DNA of 64,000 nucleotides, from positions 93,889 through 157,888 of the forward strand of contig NZ_LBMW01000015.1 of assembly GCF_026168105.1 (NCBI RefSeq), read 5' to 3'. The notes under the pieces are model-generated. The model saw only the letters and a list, made by a program, of their open reading frames with translations. It was not told the origin of the DNA and ran no database searches. Source of the DNA: Streptomyces hygroscopicus. Lineage in GTDB: Bacteria > Actinomycetota > Actinomycetes > Streptomycetales > Streptomycetaceae. Shown here piece after piece: positions 54,637-62,777 of the stretch. A program made the translations under genes and the position numbers. Within the stretch, counting starts at the first letter, position 1. Each line of letters opens with the position of its first letter.

Positions 54637-55212
54637 ATGCTTGCTGCGGCAATGACCGACGACCGCGCCGGGATCCTCCTCGTCGACGACATGGGGGACA
54701 ATCTGACCGCGTTGGAGGCCGTCCTGGGGTCCCTCAACGAGCCGCTGGTGCGTGCGCGTTCGGGCGAGGAGGCGATGAAGGCGCTGCTCAGGCAACGCTT
54801 CGCCGTCGTTCTGCTGGACATCCGGATGCCGGGAATGGACGGTTTCGAGACCGCCGCGAACATCAAACGGCTCGACCAGACCAAGGACGTCCCCATCATC
54901 TTCCTGACCGGCTCGGACGCCGACGCGGGGTACGCCTTCCGCGGATACGCCACCGGGGCCGCCGACTACCTGACGAAACCCTTCGACCCGTGGGTGCTGC
55001 GCGCGAAGGTGTCGGTCTTCCTCGATCTGCACCGCAAGACCGTGCAGCTGGAGCGGATGCTGGCCCAGCGGAGCAGGCACGCGGCGGAACTCGGCATCCG
55101 TCTGGCCGCCCTGGAGAAACACTTGGCCGCAGACGAACCCCCGGACCTGGCGGAACTGCGAAGCCAGGTCCGGGAGCTACGGCAACTGGTGGCCGAGGGC
55201 CAGGTGAAGTAG
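54637..55212 (+). CDS. Single-domain response regulator with coiled-coil tail
   Basis: The 191-aa protein is a receiver (about 12-130: ILLVDDMGDN, phospho-acceptor in VLLDIRMPGMDG, Lys in DYLTKPFD) followed by a Leu/Arg/Glu-rich helical tail with no DNA-binding or enzymatic domain. It lies 12 nt after the poly-HAMP kinase and is its likely partner, passing the phosphate on or serving as a sink. ATG 54637, or 54652 five codons later. Confidence 0.88.
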   Translation: MLAAAMTDDRAGILLVDDMGDNLTALEAVLGSLNEPLVRARSGEEAMKALLRQRFAVVLLDIRMPGMDGFETAANIKRLDQTKDVPIIFLTGSDADAGYAFRGYATGAADYLTKPFDPWVLRAKVSVFLDLHRKTVQLERMLAQRSRHAAELGIRLAALEKHLAADEPPDLAELRSQVRELRQLVAEGQVK

Positions 55213-55236
55213 GGCGCCGTACGGTCGCGGCCGCTC

Positions 55237-57111
55237 CTACGCCTCGCGCGTACCGGCGTACATCTCATCGATCAGATGCTTGTACTCCCGCTCCACCACC
55301 GGTCGCTTCAACTTCAGACTCGGTGTGATCTCACCGTGCTCCACGTCGAGGTCGCGCGGCAGCAGCCGGAACTTCTTGATGGTCTGCCAGCGCTGAAGCC
55401 CCTCGTTCAGCTGCTTGACGTAGCCGTCGACCATCTCCACCGTGGCGGGCGCCGCCACGATCTCCGCGTACGACGTGCGGTCCAGCCCGTTCTCCTTCGC
55501 CCACTCCACGATCGCGACCTCGTCGAGTGCGATGAGCGCCGTGCAGAAGTTCCGGTCGGCACCGTGCACGAGGATGTTGGAGACGTACGGGCACACGGCC
55601 TTGAACTGGCCCTCGACCTCGGCCGGCGCGATGTACTTGCCGCCGGAGGTCTTGATGAGGTCCTTCTTGCGGTCGGTGATCCGCAGATAGCCGTCGGGCG
55701 ACAGTTCGCCGATGTCCCCGGTGTGGAACCAGCCGTCCGGCTCCAGCACCTCGGAGGTCTTCTCCGGCAGTCCGTGGTAGCCCTCCATGATGCCGGGGCC
55801 GCGCAGCAGGATCTCGCCGTCGTCCGCGATGCGCACCTCGGTACCGGGCAGGGGCTTGCCCACCGTGCCCGTCCGGTACGCCTCGCCCGGGTTCACGAAG
55901 GAGGCCGCCGAGGATTCCGTGAGGCCGTAACCCTCCAGGACGTGGATGCCGGCGCCCGCGAAGAAGTACCCGATCTCGGGCGCGAGGGCGGCGGAGCCGG
56001 AGACGCAGGCGCGCAGCCTGCCGCCGAACGCCTCGCGGATCTTCGCGAAGACCAGCGCGTCCGCCACCCTGTGCTTGGCGGCGAGACCGAAGGGCACGGC
56101 GTGGGCGCCGGTGCGGCGGAAGTTGTCCTGCGAGACCTTGGCGTACTCGCGCGCGACCCCGGCCGCCCACTGGAAGATCTTGTACTTGGCCCCGCCGCCG
56201 GCCCGCGCCTTGGCCGCGACCCCGTTGTAGACCTTCTCGAAGATGCGCGGCACGGCCGCCATGTACGTCGGCTGCACGACCGGCAGATTCTCGATGATCT
56301 TGTCGACGCGACCGTCGACGGCGGTGACGTGTCCCACCTCGATCTGTCCGGAGGTGAGCACCTTGCCGAAGACGTGCGCGAGCGGCAGCCACAGGTACTG
56401 CACGTCGTCGCCGCCGATCAGCCCGGTGGCCGAGATCGCCTTCGCCATGTACGCCCAGTTGTCGTGCGGCAGGCGCACGCCCTTGGGGCGGCCGGTGGTG
56501 CCGGAGGTGTAGATGAGGGTGGCGAGCTGGTCCTTGGTGATCGCGCCGACCCGCTCCTTGATCAGCTCGGGGTTCTTCTCCAGGTACGCGGCGCCGCGGC
56601 TCTCCAGCTCGGCGAGGGTGAGCACCCAGTCGCCGGTCTCCACGCCCATGGGGTCGATCACCACCACATGGGTCAGCTCGGGCAGCTCGCTGCGCTTCTC
56701 CCGCGCCTTGGCGAGCTGCTCGGCGTTCTCGGCGATGAGCACCTTGCTGCTGGAGTCGGACAGGATGAACGCCGACTCTTCGGAGTTCGTCTGCGGGTAG
56801 ATGGTGGTCGTGGCGGCGCCTGCGCACAGGATGCCCAGGTCGGCGAGGATCCACTCGACCCGCGTCGAGGAGGCGAGCGCCACCCGCTGCTCCGGCTGCA
56901 CGCCCAGCTCGATCAGTCCGGCCGCGATCGCATAGACCCGCTCGGCGGCCTGCCCCCAGCTCAGCGACTTCCACTCGTCCGGCCCTTGTCCCGAGGCGGC
57001 GGCCACGGGGTACCGGTAGGCCTCGGCGTCGGGCGTGGCCGCCACGCGCTCCAGAAAGAGGGCCGCCACGGACGGCGGACGGTTCTCGATCAAAGTCTGT
57101 GTGTCGCTCAC
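55237..57111 (-). CDS. fadD: Long-chain fatty-acid--CoA ligase (AMP-forming)
   Basis: The 624-aa protein has the AMP-binding signature YTSGTTGRPKGVRLPH, the acyl motif YGLTESSA and the hinge/C-terminal GWFHTGDIGELSPDGYLRITDRKKD, with the catalytic lysine near the C-terminus in HGEITPSLKLKR. It activates fatty acids to acyl-CoA. GTG 57111 has GGAGG five bases upstream. A palindrome about 75 bp upstream (57181-57195) could be its operator. It is convergent with the response regulator gene. Confidence 0.93.
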   Translation of the reverse strand: MSDTQTLIENRPPSVAALFLERVAATPDAEAYRYPVAAASGQGPDEWKSLSWGQAAERVYAIAAGLIELGVQPEQRVALASSTRVEWILADLGILCAGAATTTIYPQTNSEESAFILSDSSSKVLIAENAEQLAKAREKRSELPELTHVVVIDPMGVETGDWVLTLAELESRGAAYLEKNPELIKERVGAITKDQLATLIYTSGTTGRPKGVRLPHDNWAYMAKAISATGLIGGDDVQYLWLPLAHVFGKVLTSGQIEVGHVTAVDGRVDKIIENLPVVQPTYMAAVPRIFEKVYNGVAAKARAGGGAKYKIFQWAAGVAREYAKVSQDNFRRTGAHAVPFGLAAKHRVADALVFAKIREAFGGRLRACVSGSAALAPEIGYFFAGAGIHVLEGYGLTESSAASFVNPGEAYRTGTVGKPLPGTEVRIADDGEILLRGPGIMEGYHGLPEKTSEVLEPDGWFHTGDIGELSPDGYLRITDRKKDLIKTSGGKYIAPAEVEGQFKAVCPYVSNILVHGADRNFCTALIALDEVAIVEWAKENGLDRTSYAEIVAAPATVEMVDGYVKQLNEGLQRWQTIKKFRLLPRDLDVEHGEITPSLKLKRPVVEREYKHLIDEMYAGTREA

Positions 57112-57180
57112 GACGTCCTCCGGGGCCCGCGACGGTGCGGCTGGCTCATTGCGGCATGTTTTCACTCGAGAGCTGTTGTT

Positions 57181-57195
57181 TAACTCGCGAGTAAC
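57181..57195 (-). promoter_or_regulatory. Palindrome upstream of fadD
   Basis: TAACTCGCGAGTAAC contains the perfect 10-bp palindrome ACTCGCGAGT, in an AT-enriched patch 70-85 bp before the fadD start. TetR-type fatty-acid regulators of actinobacteria use sites of this general kind; the protein is not identified. Confidence 0.5.
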
Positions 57196-57288
57196 TATCG
57201 AGCAGAGATCAGAGTAGAGCCCGACCGGCCACTGCGTAAGGGGCGGCGGCCTGTCGCTTCCTACAGAGAGCTACGGGGCACACGCACC

Positions 57289-57320
57289 GGGGCCCGCCGC
57301 ACTTTGGTGCGACGGGCCCC
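57289..57320 (-). terminator. lepA terminator hairpin
   Basis: Arms 57289-57302 and 57307-57320 form a 14-bp stem with a 4-nt loop; the single mismatch is a G·U pair on the minus-strand RNA. It lies 33 nt after the lepA stop. Confidence 0.75.
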
Positions 57321-57352
57321 CGTTCCACCCGGTTTGCCGAGGTAACCCGCGG

Positions 57353-59221
57353 TTACTTCTTGCTCTTGGCCGGCCCCGCGCTGTCATCACTGGAGAGCAC
57401 GGCGATGAAGGCCTCCTGCGGAACTTCCACGGAACCCACCATCTTCATCCGCTTCTTGCCCTCCTTCTGCTTCTCCAGGAGCTTCCGCTTCCGGGAGATG
57501 TCACCGCCGTAGCACTTGGCGAGGACGTCCTTGCGGATGGCGCGGATGGTCTCGCGGGCGATCACCCGGGAGCCGATCGCGGCCTGCACCGGCACCTCGA
57601 AGTTCTGCCGCGGGATGAGCTCCTTCAGCTTGGCGACGAGCCGTACGCCGTACGCATACGCCTGATCCTTGTGAGTGATCGCCGAGAAGGCGTCGACCTT
57701 GTCGCCGTGCAGCAGGATGTCCACCTTGACCAGGGAGCTGCTCTGCTCGCCGGTGGGCTCGTAGTCCAGCGACGCATATCCGCGGGTCTTGGACTTCAGC
57801 TGGTCGAAGAAGTCGAAGACGATCTCGGCGAGGGGCAGCGTGTAGCGGATCTCCACCCGGTCCTCGGACAGGTAGTCCATGCCGAGCAGCGTGCCGCGAC
57901 GAGTCTGGCACAGCTCCATGATCGCGCCGATGAACTCGGTGGGCGCGAGGATGGTGGCCCTTACGACCGGCTCGTACACCTCCTGGAGCTTCCCCTCGGG
58001 GAACTCGCTCGGGTTGGTGACGATGTGCTCGGTGCCGTCCTCCATGATCACGCGGTAGACCACGTTCGGCGCGGTGGCGATCAGGTCGAGCCCGAACTCG
58101 CGCTCGAGCCGCTCACGGATCACATCGAGGTGGAGGAGCCCCAGGAAGCCGACGCGGAAGCCGAAGCCGAGGGCGGCGGAGGTCTCCGGCTCGTAGACGA
58201 GCGCGGCGTCGTTGAGCTGGAGCTTGTCCAGGGCCTCGCGCAGGTCGGGGTAGTCGGAGCCGTCGAGCGGATACAGCCCGGAGAAGACCATGGGCTTGGG
58301 GTCCTTGTACCCGCCCAGCGGTTCCTCGGCGCCCTTGGACTGGCTGGTGATGGTGTCACCGACCTTGGACTGCCGGACGTCCTTCACACCGGTGATGAGG
58401 TAGCCCACCTCACCGACCCCGAGCCCGTCGGCCGGCATCATCTCGGGCGAGTTGACGCCGATCTCCAGCAGCTCGTGGGTGGCGCCGGTGGACATCATCC
58501 GGATGCGCTCGCGCTTGTTGAGCTGCCCGTCGACGACACGGACGTAGGTGACCACGCCCCGGTAGGAGTCGTATACGGAGTCGAAGATCATCGCGCGGGC
58601 GGGCGCGTCGGCGACACCGACCGGGGCCGGGATCCGCTCGACGACCCTGTCGAGGAGCGCCTCGACGCCCAGGCCGGTCTTGGCGGAGACCTTGAGCACG
58701 TCGTCGGGCTCGCATCCGATGAGGTTGGCGAGTTCCTCGGAGAACTTCTCGGGCTGGGCGGCCGGCAGGTCGATCTTGTTGAGCACCGGAATGATGGTGA
58801 GGTCGTTCTCCATCGCCAGATAGAGGTTGGCGAGAGTCTGGGCCTCGATGCCCTGGGCGGCGTCGACGAGGAGGACGGTCCCCTCGCAGGCGGCGAGCGA
58901 CCGCGAGACCTCGTACGTGAAGTCGACGTGCCCCGGGGTGTCGATCATGTTGAGGATGTGCGTGTTGCCCCGGTCGTGGGTGGGAGCCCACGGCAGACGC
59001 ACCGCCTGGGACTTGATCGTGATGCCGCGCTCGCGCTCGATGTCCATGCGGTCGAGGTACTGAGCGCGCATCTGCCGCTGCTCGACGACGCCGGTCAGCT
59101 GGAGCATCCGGTCGGCGAGCGTGGACTTGCCGTGGTCGATGTGCGCGATGATGCAGAAGTTGCGGATCAGCGCCGGGTCGGTACGGCTCGGCTCGGGCAC
59201 ATGGCTAGGGGTCGCGGGCAC
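57353..59221 (-). CDS. lepA: Elongation factor 4 (LepA)
   Basis: The 622-aa GTPase has G1 AHIDHGKSTL, G2 ERGITIKS, G3 DTPGHVDFT and G4 NKIDLP, then domains II, III, V-like and the LepA-specific C-terminal domain (GGDISRKRKLLEKQKEGKKR). EF4 back-translocates or remodels stalled ribosomes. GTG 59221 is chosen because it gives the usual streptomycete length; the frame continues upstream without start evidence. It is divergent from rpsT. Confidence 0.96.
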   Translation of the reverse strand: MPATPSHVPEPSRTDPALIRNFCIIAHIDHGKSTLADRMLQLTGVVEQRQMRAQYLDRMDIERERGITIKSQAVRLPWAPTHDRGNTHILNMIDTPGHVDFTYEVSRSLAACEGTVLLVDAAQGIEAQTLANLYLAMENDLTIIPVLNKIDLPAAQPEKFSEELANLIGCEPDDVLKVSAKTGLGVEALLDRVVERIPAPVGVADAPARAMIFDSVYDSYRGVVTYVRVVDGQLNKRERIRMMSTGATHELLEIGVNSPEMMPADGLGVGEVGYLITGVKDVRQSKVGDTITSQSKGAEEPLGGYKDPKPMVFSGLYPLDGSDYPDLREALDKLQLNDAALVYEPETSAALGFGFRVGFLGLLHLDVIRERLEREFGLDLIATAPNVVYRVIMEDGTEHIVTNPSEFPEGKLQEVYEPVVRATILAPTEFIGAIMELCQTRRGTLLGMDYLSEDRVEIRYTLPLAEIVFDFFDQLKSKTRGYASLDYEPTGEQSSSLVKVDILLHGDKVDAFSAITHKDQAYAYGVRLVAKLKELIPRQNFEVPVQAAIGSRVIARETIRAIRKDVLAKCYGGDISRKRKLLEKQKEGKKRMKMVGSVEVPQEAFIAVLSSDDSAGPAKSKK

Positions 59222-59454
59222 GCAGGGTCCTGATTCTTGAGGCGTCCGCAGTGTCTGCGGTCTCGGGTCGGATCGATACGTAGCCTCCATGGTCCCACGC
59301 GCGGGAGGCTGCGACGGGTTTGGGCGGGCCGGAAGGCGGCTGGTAGCCTGGGTGGCTGTGTCTCCTGCCCTCTCAGCGCGAGGCACGTCTTCGAAGAAAT
59401 CACCGGCGCGTGAGGCGGCCAGCCCCGCGTGCCTGAACCTGTAGAGGCTCATTC
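59222..59454. promoter_or_regulatory. Divergent lepA/rpsT promoter region
   Basis: This gap should hold promoters for both genes. A possible rpsT -10 (TAGCCT, 59343-59348) is seen 18 bp after a TTGGGC at 59319-59324. Weak match. Confidence 0.35.
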
Positions 59455-59721
59455 GTGGCGAACATCAAGTCCCAGATCAAGCGGAACAAGACGAACGAGA
59501 AGGCGCGCCTTCGCAACAAGGCCGTCAAGTCCTCGCTCAAGACCGCGATCCGCAAGGCTCGCGAGGCCGCTGCCGCGGGTGACGTCGAGAAGGCAACCGA
59601 GTACCAGCGCGCCGCTGCGCGTCAGCTCGACAAGGCCGTCTCGAAGGGCGTCATCCACAAGAACCAGGCCGCCAACAAGAAGTCGGCGCTGGCTACGAAG
59701 GTCGCGACCCTCAAGGGCTGA
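59455..59721 (+). CDS. rpsT: 30S ribosomal protein S20
   Basis: The 88-aa basic protein starts MANIKSQIKRNKTNEKARLR and ends KSALATKVATLKG, full length for S20, with helical Lys/Ala-rich structure that binds 16S rRNA. GTG 59455 is the start. Codons are strongly optimised. It is monocistronic, with a strong terminator about 120 nt after the stop. Confidence 0.97.
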   Translation: MANIKSQIKRNKTNEKARLRNKAVKSSLKTAIRKAREAAAAGDVEKATEYQRAAARQLDKAVSKGVIHKNQAANKKSALATKVATLKG

Positions 59722-59841
59722 CACTTGATTTGACGCCGGAGGGAACCGAGCGGGCCCTCTCTCATCCGCTCCCACCCGGCACCCCCGGATCCGCGCGCGG
59801 CCTGCGTTCGCCACGCGGGCGCGGATCCATCAGCTTGTACC

Positions 59842-59889
59842 GAGAACCCCGGCACCTCGCCCTTCCCCAGGGCGGGTGGCGGGGTTTTC
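59842..59889 (+). terminator. rpsT terminator with U-rich side
   Basis: A long imperfect stem (59842-59863 with 59869-59889) has GAGAACCCC pairing with GGGGTTTTC, so the 3' arm ends in a U run. A 16-bp direct repeat GGCGGCTCTTCGTTGC (59895-59910, 59911-59926) follows at once. Confidence 0.75.
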
Positions 59890-59979
59890 GGTGTGGCGGC
59901 TCTTCGTTGCGGCGGCTCTTCGTTGCGGCGGGGCTTTCGGTGCGGCGGAGCCTGCTCACCGGGCAAGGGCCGTCCCGGC

Positions 59980-60969
59980 TTACGCCCGCCCCCTCGAGCG
60001 CGCCGCCCGCGCGACGGTCACCACGGCCTTCTCGAGCGCGTACCCGGGATCGTCCCCGCCGCCCTTCACGCCCGCGTCGGCCTCGGCCACCGCCCGCAGC
60101 GCGACCGCCACCCCGTCCGGCGTCCAGCCCCGCATCTGCTGCCGCACCCGGTCGATCTTCCACGGCGGCATGCCCAGTTCACGCGCGAGATCCGCGGGAC
60201 GCCCGCCGCGAGCCGACGACAGCTTGCCGATCGCCCGCACGCCCTGCGCGAGCGCACTCGTGATCATCACCGGTGCCACCCCCGTCGCCAGCGACCATCT
60301 GAGCGCCTCCAGCGCCTCCGCCGCCCGCCCCTCGACGGCCCGGTCCGCGACCGTGAAGCTCGACGCCTCGGCCCGCCCGGTGTAGTAACGCCCGACCACC
60401 GCCTCGTCGATCGTGCCCTCGACGTCCGCGACCAGCTGCGAGGCCGCGGACGCCAGCTCCCGCAGATCACTCCCGATCGCGTCGACCAGCGCCTGGCAGG
60501 CCTCCGGCGTCGCCGACCGCCCCCGCGTACGGAACTCCGCGCGCACGAACGCCAGCCGGTCCGCCGGCTTCGTCATCCTGGGGCACGCCACCTCCCGCGC
60601 TCCCACCTTGCGCGCGGCGTCGAGCAGCCCCTTGCCCTTGGCGCCGCCCGCGTGCACCAGCACCAGGGTGATCTCCTCGGCGGGCGACACGAAGTACCCC
60701 TTCAGTTCCTTGATCGTGTCGGCGGACAGATCCTGCGCGTTGCGTACGACCACGACCTTGCGCTCGGCGAACAGCGACGGACTCGTCAGCTCGGCGAGCG
60801 TGCCGGGCTGCAACTGGTCCGGGGTCAGGTCCCGTACGTCCGTGTCGGCGTCGGCGGCCCGGGCAGCGGCCACCACCTCCTGCACGGCACGGTCGAGCAG
60901 GAGGTCCTCCTGGCCCACGGCAAGCGTGACGGGGGCGAGAGGGTCGTCATTCGCGGTCTTGTTGGCCAT
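59980..60969 (-). CDS. holA: DNA polymerase III subunit δ
   Basis: The 329-aa protein is the clamp-loader wrench subunit. It has the VTLAVGQEDLLLDRAV start, the RKVVVVRNAQDLSADTIKEL segment of the AAA+-like domain, and LGMPPWKIDRVRQQMRGW in the collar domain. It lacks a functional P-loop as expected. ATG 60969 starts MANKTANDDP; a 585-bp repeat-rich gap follows upstream. Confidence 0.93.
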   Translation of the reverse strand: MANKTANDDPLAPVTLAVGQEDLLLDRAVQEVVAAARAADADTDVRDLTPDQLQPGTLAELTSPSLFAERKVVVVRNAQDLSADTIKELKGYFVSPAEEITLVLVHAGGAKGKGLLDAARKVGAREVACPRMTKPADRLAFVRAEFRTRGRSATPEACQALVDAIGSDLRELASAASQLVADVEGTIDEAVVGRYYTGRAEASSFTVADRAVEGRAAEALEALRWSLATGVAPVMITSALAQGVRAIGKLSSARGGRPADLARELGMPPWKIDRVRQQMRGWTPDGVAVALRAVAEADAGVKGGGDDPGYALEKAVVTVARAARSRGRA

Positions 60970-61554
60970 CACGGACAGCATCCCACGTGCCACTGACAAC
61001 GCGGTCCGGTGAGAACGCGGTCCGGCCACCCGACGGTGCGGTCCACCACCCGACGCCGCGCTCCGACACCTGACGGTGCGGTCCACCACCCGCGCCGCGC
61101 CCCGGCACCTGACAAAGAGGTCCGGCATCTGACAACGCGGTCCGCCATCGAGCGGTTACGGCGGGGCCACTGGCCGGCTGGGCCATCGGGCCCGTTCGGC
61201 AGGGCGGGGTCATCGGGCAGGGCGGGCCATCGGGCACGGCCGGGTCACCGGGCACGGCTAGCCCAACGGTCGAGGCGGGACCAACGGTCACGGCGAGACC
61301 ACCGGTCAAGGCGAGCCCAACGGTCACGGCGAGACCACCGGTCAAGGCGAGCCCAACGGTCACGGCGAGACCAACGTTCACCCCCAGGCCGCCGGTTACG
61401 GCGAGGACCAGTCACCCCCAGGCCACCGGTCACGGCGAGAACCGGTCACCCCCAGGCCACCGGTCACGGTCGGAACCACCGGTCACGGCGAGACCAACGT
61501 TCACACCCGCGCGACCGGCTCCGGTCGGATGCCGGGCCATCGCCCCGCCCAGTG
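60970..61554. other. 585-bp gap with repeats upstream of holA
   Basis: No credible gene. The first part (about 60990-61150) consists of irregular copies of GCGGTCC followed by a CCACC(C/T)GAC-like run. The second (about 61255-61515) is an array of 18-bp units listed separately. Forward and reverse frames through it encode only low-complexity peptides. Confidence 0.7.
61255..61515. repeat. Tandem array of degenerate 18-bp units
   Basis: Two alternating units, CCAACGGTCACGGCGAGA and CCACCGGTCAAGGCGAGC, repeat several times with decay at both ends (about 14 copies). The length is a multiple of three, so reverse frames give a Gly/Leu/Val hexapeptide repeat, but no start with a ribosome site supports translation. 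Confidence 0.8.
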
Positions 61555-61800
61555 TCACGGCTCCTCCCGCCAGCCGTCCCACTCCCCCGCGAACGCGTCC
61601 AGTTCCTCCGGGTCGAGGTGCTCCGCCTCGTCCCGGAGAACCACCAGCCACTGCACGTCCTCCGCGTCGTCCTCACCGGCCAGGGCGTCCCGGACGATCC
61701 GCGGTTCCTCGTCGAGCGCAAACCGCTCCCTGAGCCCCTCCGCCGCCTCCTCCGCGGCATCACGGTCGGGCAGCACCAGCACATGTCTCACATCGCTCAC
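61555..61800 (-). CDS. Small acidic hypothetical protein
   Basis: The 81-aa product (MSDVRHVLVLPDRDAAEEAA at the start) is rich in Glu and Asp and appears to have a βαβ-type fold; the WLVVLRDEAEHLDPEELDAF segment is the best-conserved-looking part. Good codon bias and a clean start support translation. No family function is recognised. It lies between the repeat array and the N-acetyltransferase gene. Confidence 0.7.
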   Translation of the reverse strand: MSDVRHVLVLPDRDAAEEAAEGLRERFALDEEPRIVRDALAGEDDAEDVQWLVVLRDEAEHLDPEELDAFAGEWDGWREEP

Positions 61801-61933
61801 GAGGTCATTTTCCGTGAGTCCCGGCGCGCCCCGCGCCGGGGTCCGCCGCGCAGGGTCCCGCTCCTCGCGCGGCGTCCGTCCCGTCGCCCGCCACCGGCAG
61901 CTCCGGCGGTCGGGCGTTCGGGCGCCCGGCGGC

Positions 61934-62773
61934 TCAGCCGTGTCGGTCCGCCTTGCGCACTGTCGGCACCCGGTCCAGCTCGATCCCGAACCGCTCCCGG
62001 TACACCTCCAGCACCTCCGCGTCGCTCGCCAGGTCCGCGGCCTCCTTCCGCCCGTCGGGGGCCGTCACGGTGAGACGGCTGCCACTGAGCGTGATCCGTC
62101 CGCCGTCCTCCGTGACCCGTGAGCACACCAGCGAGCGCACGAAGTGCGACACCGGCGATGTGCTGTTCCACCACGCTCCGGACACGAAGTCCCCGAGCAC
62201 CCGGGGGCGCATCTCCAACCGGTACTGCGGCGTGCCGCCATACAGCACATCGAGGTCCCCGAACTCCGCCGAAGCGCCGCCTCCTCGCACTCCCGCGGGA
62301 TCCGCCCCGGCTTCGACCACCCGGAACACCCCGGCCGGATCCGCCTGCTCGCCCCGCTCCCCGATCGCCAGCGGATAGTGGCTGTGCGCACCGAAACCGA
62401 CATCGGCCAGCCAGTCGCCCCCGTCCACCGTCCGCGCCCGCAGCACCAGATGGTCGTACGGCACCCCGAGCCGCCCGTCCTTCCCGTACACCCGGGCCGC
62501 GAGCAGCGTGACATCGAAGCCGAGCGCCCGCAGCAACGCCCCGAACGCCCCGTTCAGTTCGTAGCAGAAGCCACCCCTGCGCTCCCGCACGATCTTGTCG
62601 ATCAGCCGCTTCTCCTCCAGCACGATCTCCTCGCCGAGGTGGATCGAGAGGTTCTCGAACGGGACGGTCCGGAGATGACGGAGGTGCAGCTCGCGCAGCA
62701 CGTCGACGGTGGGCCAGGCGGGATGCTCCGCCCCGATCCTGTCGAGATAGGCGTCAACCTGTGCGGAATTCAT
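61934..62773 (-). CDS. nat: Arylamine N-acetyltransferase
   Basis: The 279-aa protein has the full catalytic triad: Cys70 in RGGFCYELN, His108 in PYDHLVLR and Asp124 in LADVGFG. NATs move acetyl groups from acetyl-CoA to arylamines and hydrazines. The start at 62773 is four bases after the comEC stop, implying co-transcription. A Gly/Ala-rich insert (AGADPAGVRGGGASA) precedes the C-terminal domain. Confidence 0.93.
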   Translation of the reverse strand: MNSAQVDAYLDRIGAEHPAWPTVDVLRELHLRHLRTVPFENLSIHLGEEIVLEEKRLIDKIVRERRGGFCYELNGAFGALLRALGFDVTLLAARVYGKDGRLGVPYDHLVLRARTVDGGDWLADVGFGAHSHYPLAIGERGEQADPAGVFRVVEAGADPAGVRGGGASAEFGDLDVLYGGTPQYRLEMRPRVLGDFVSGAWWNSTSPVSHFVRSLVCSRVTEDGGRITLSGSRLTVTAPDGRKEAADLASDAEVLEVYRERFGIELDRVPTVRKADRHG

Positions 62774-62777
62774 GACC

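Noticed and set aside
61009..62073. A 354-codon plus-strand frame across the repeat array
   Set aside because: Arg/His/Pro-rich low-complexity product, no ribosome site, and it overlaps a better-supported minus-strand small gene and part of nat.
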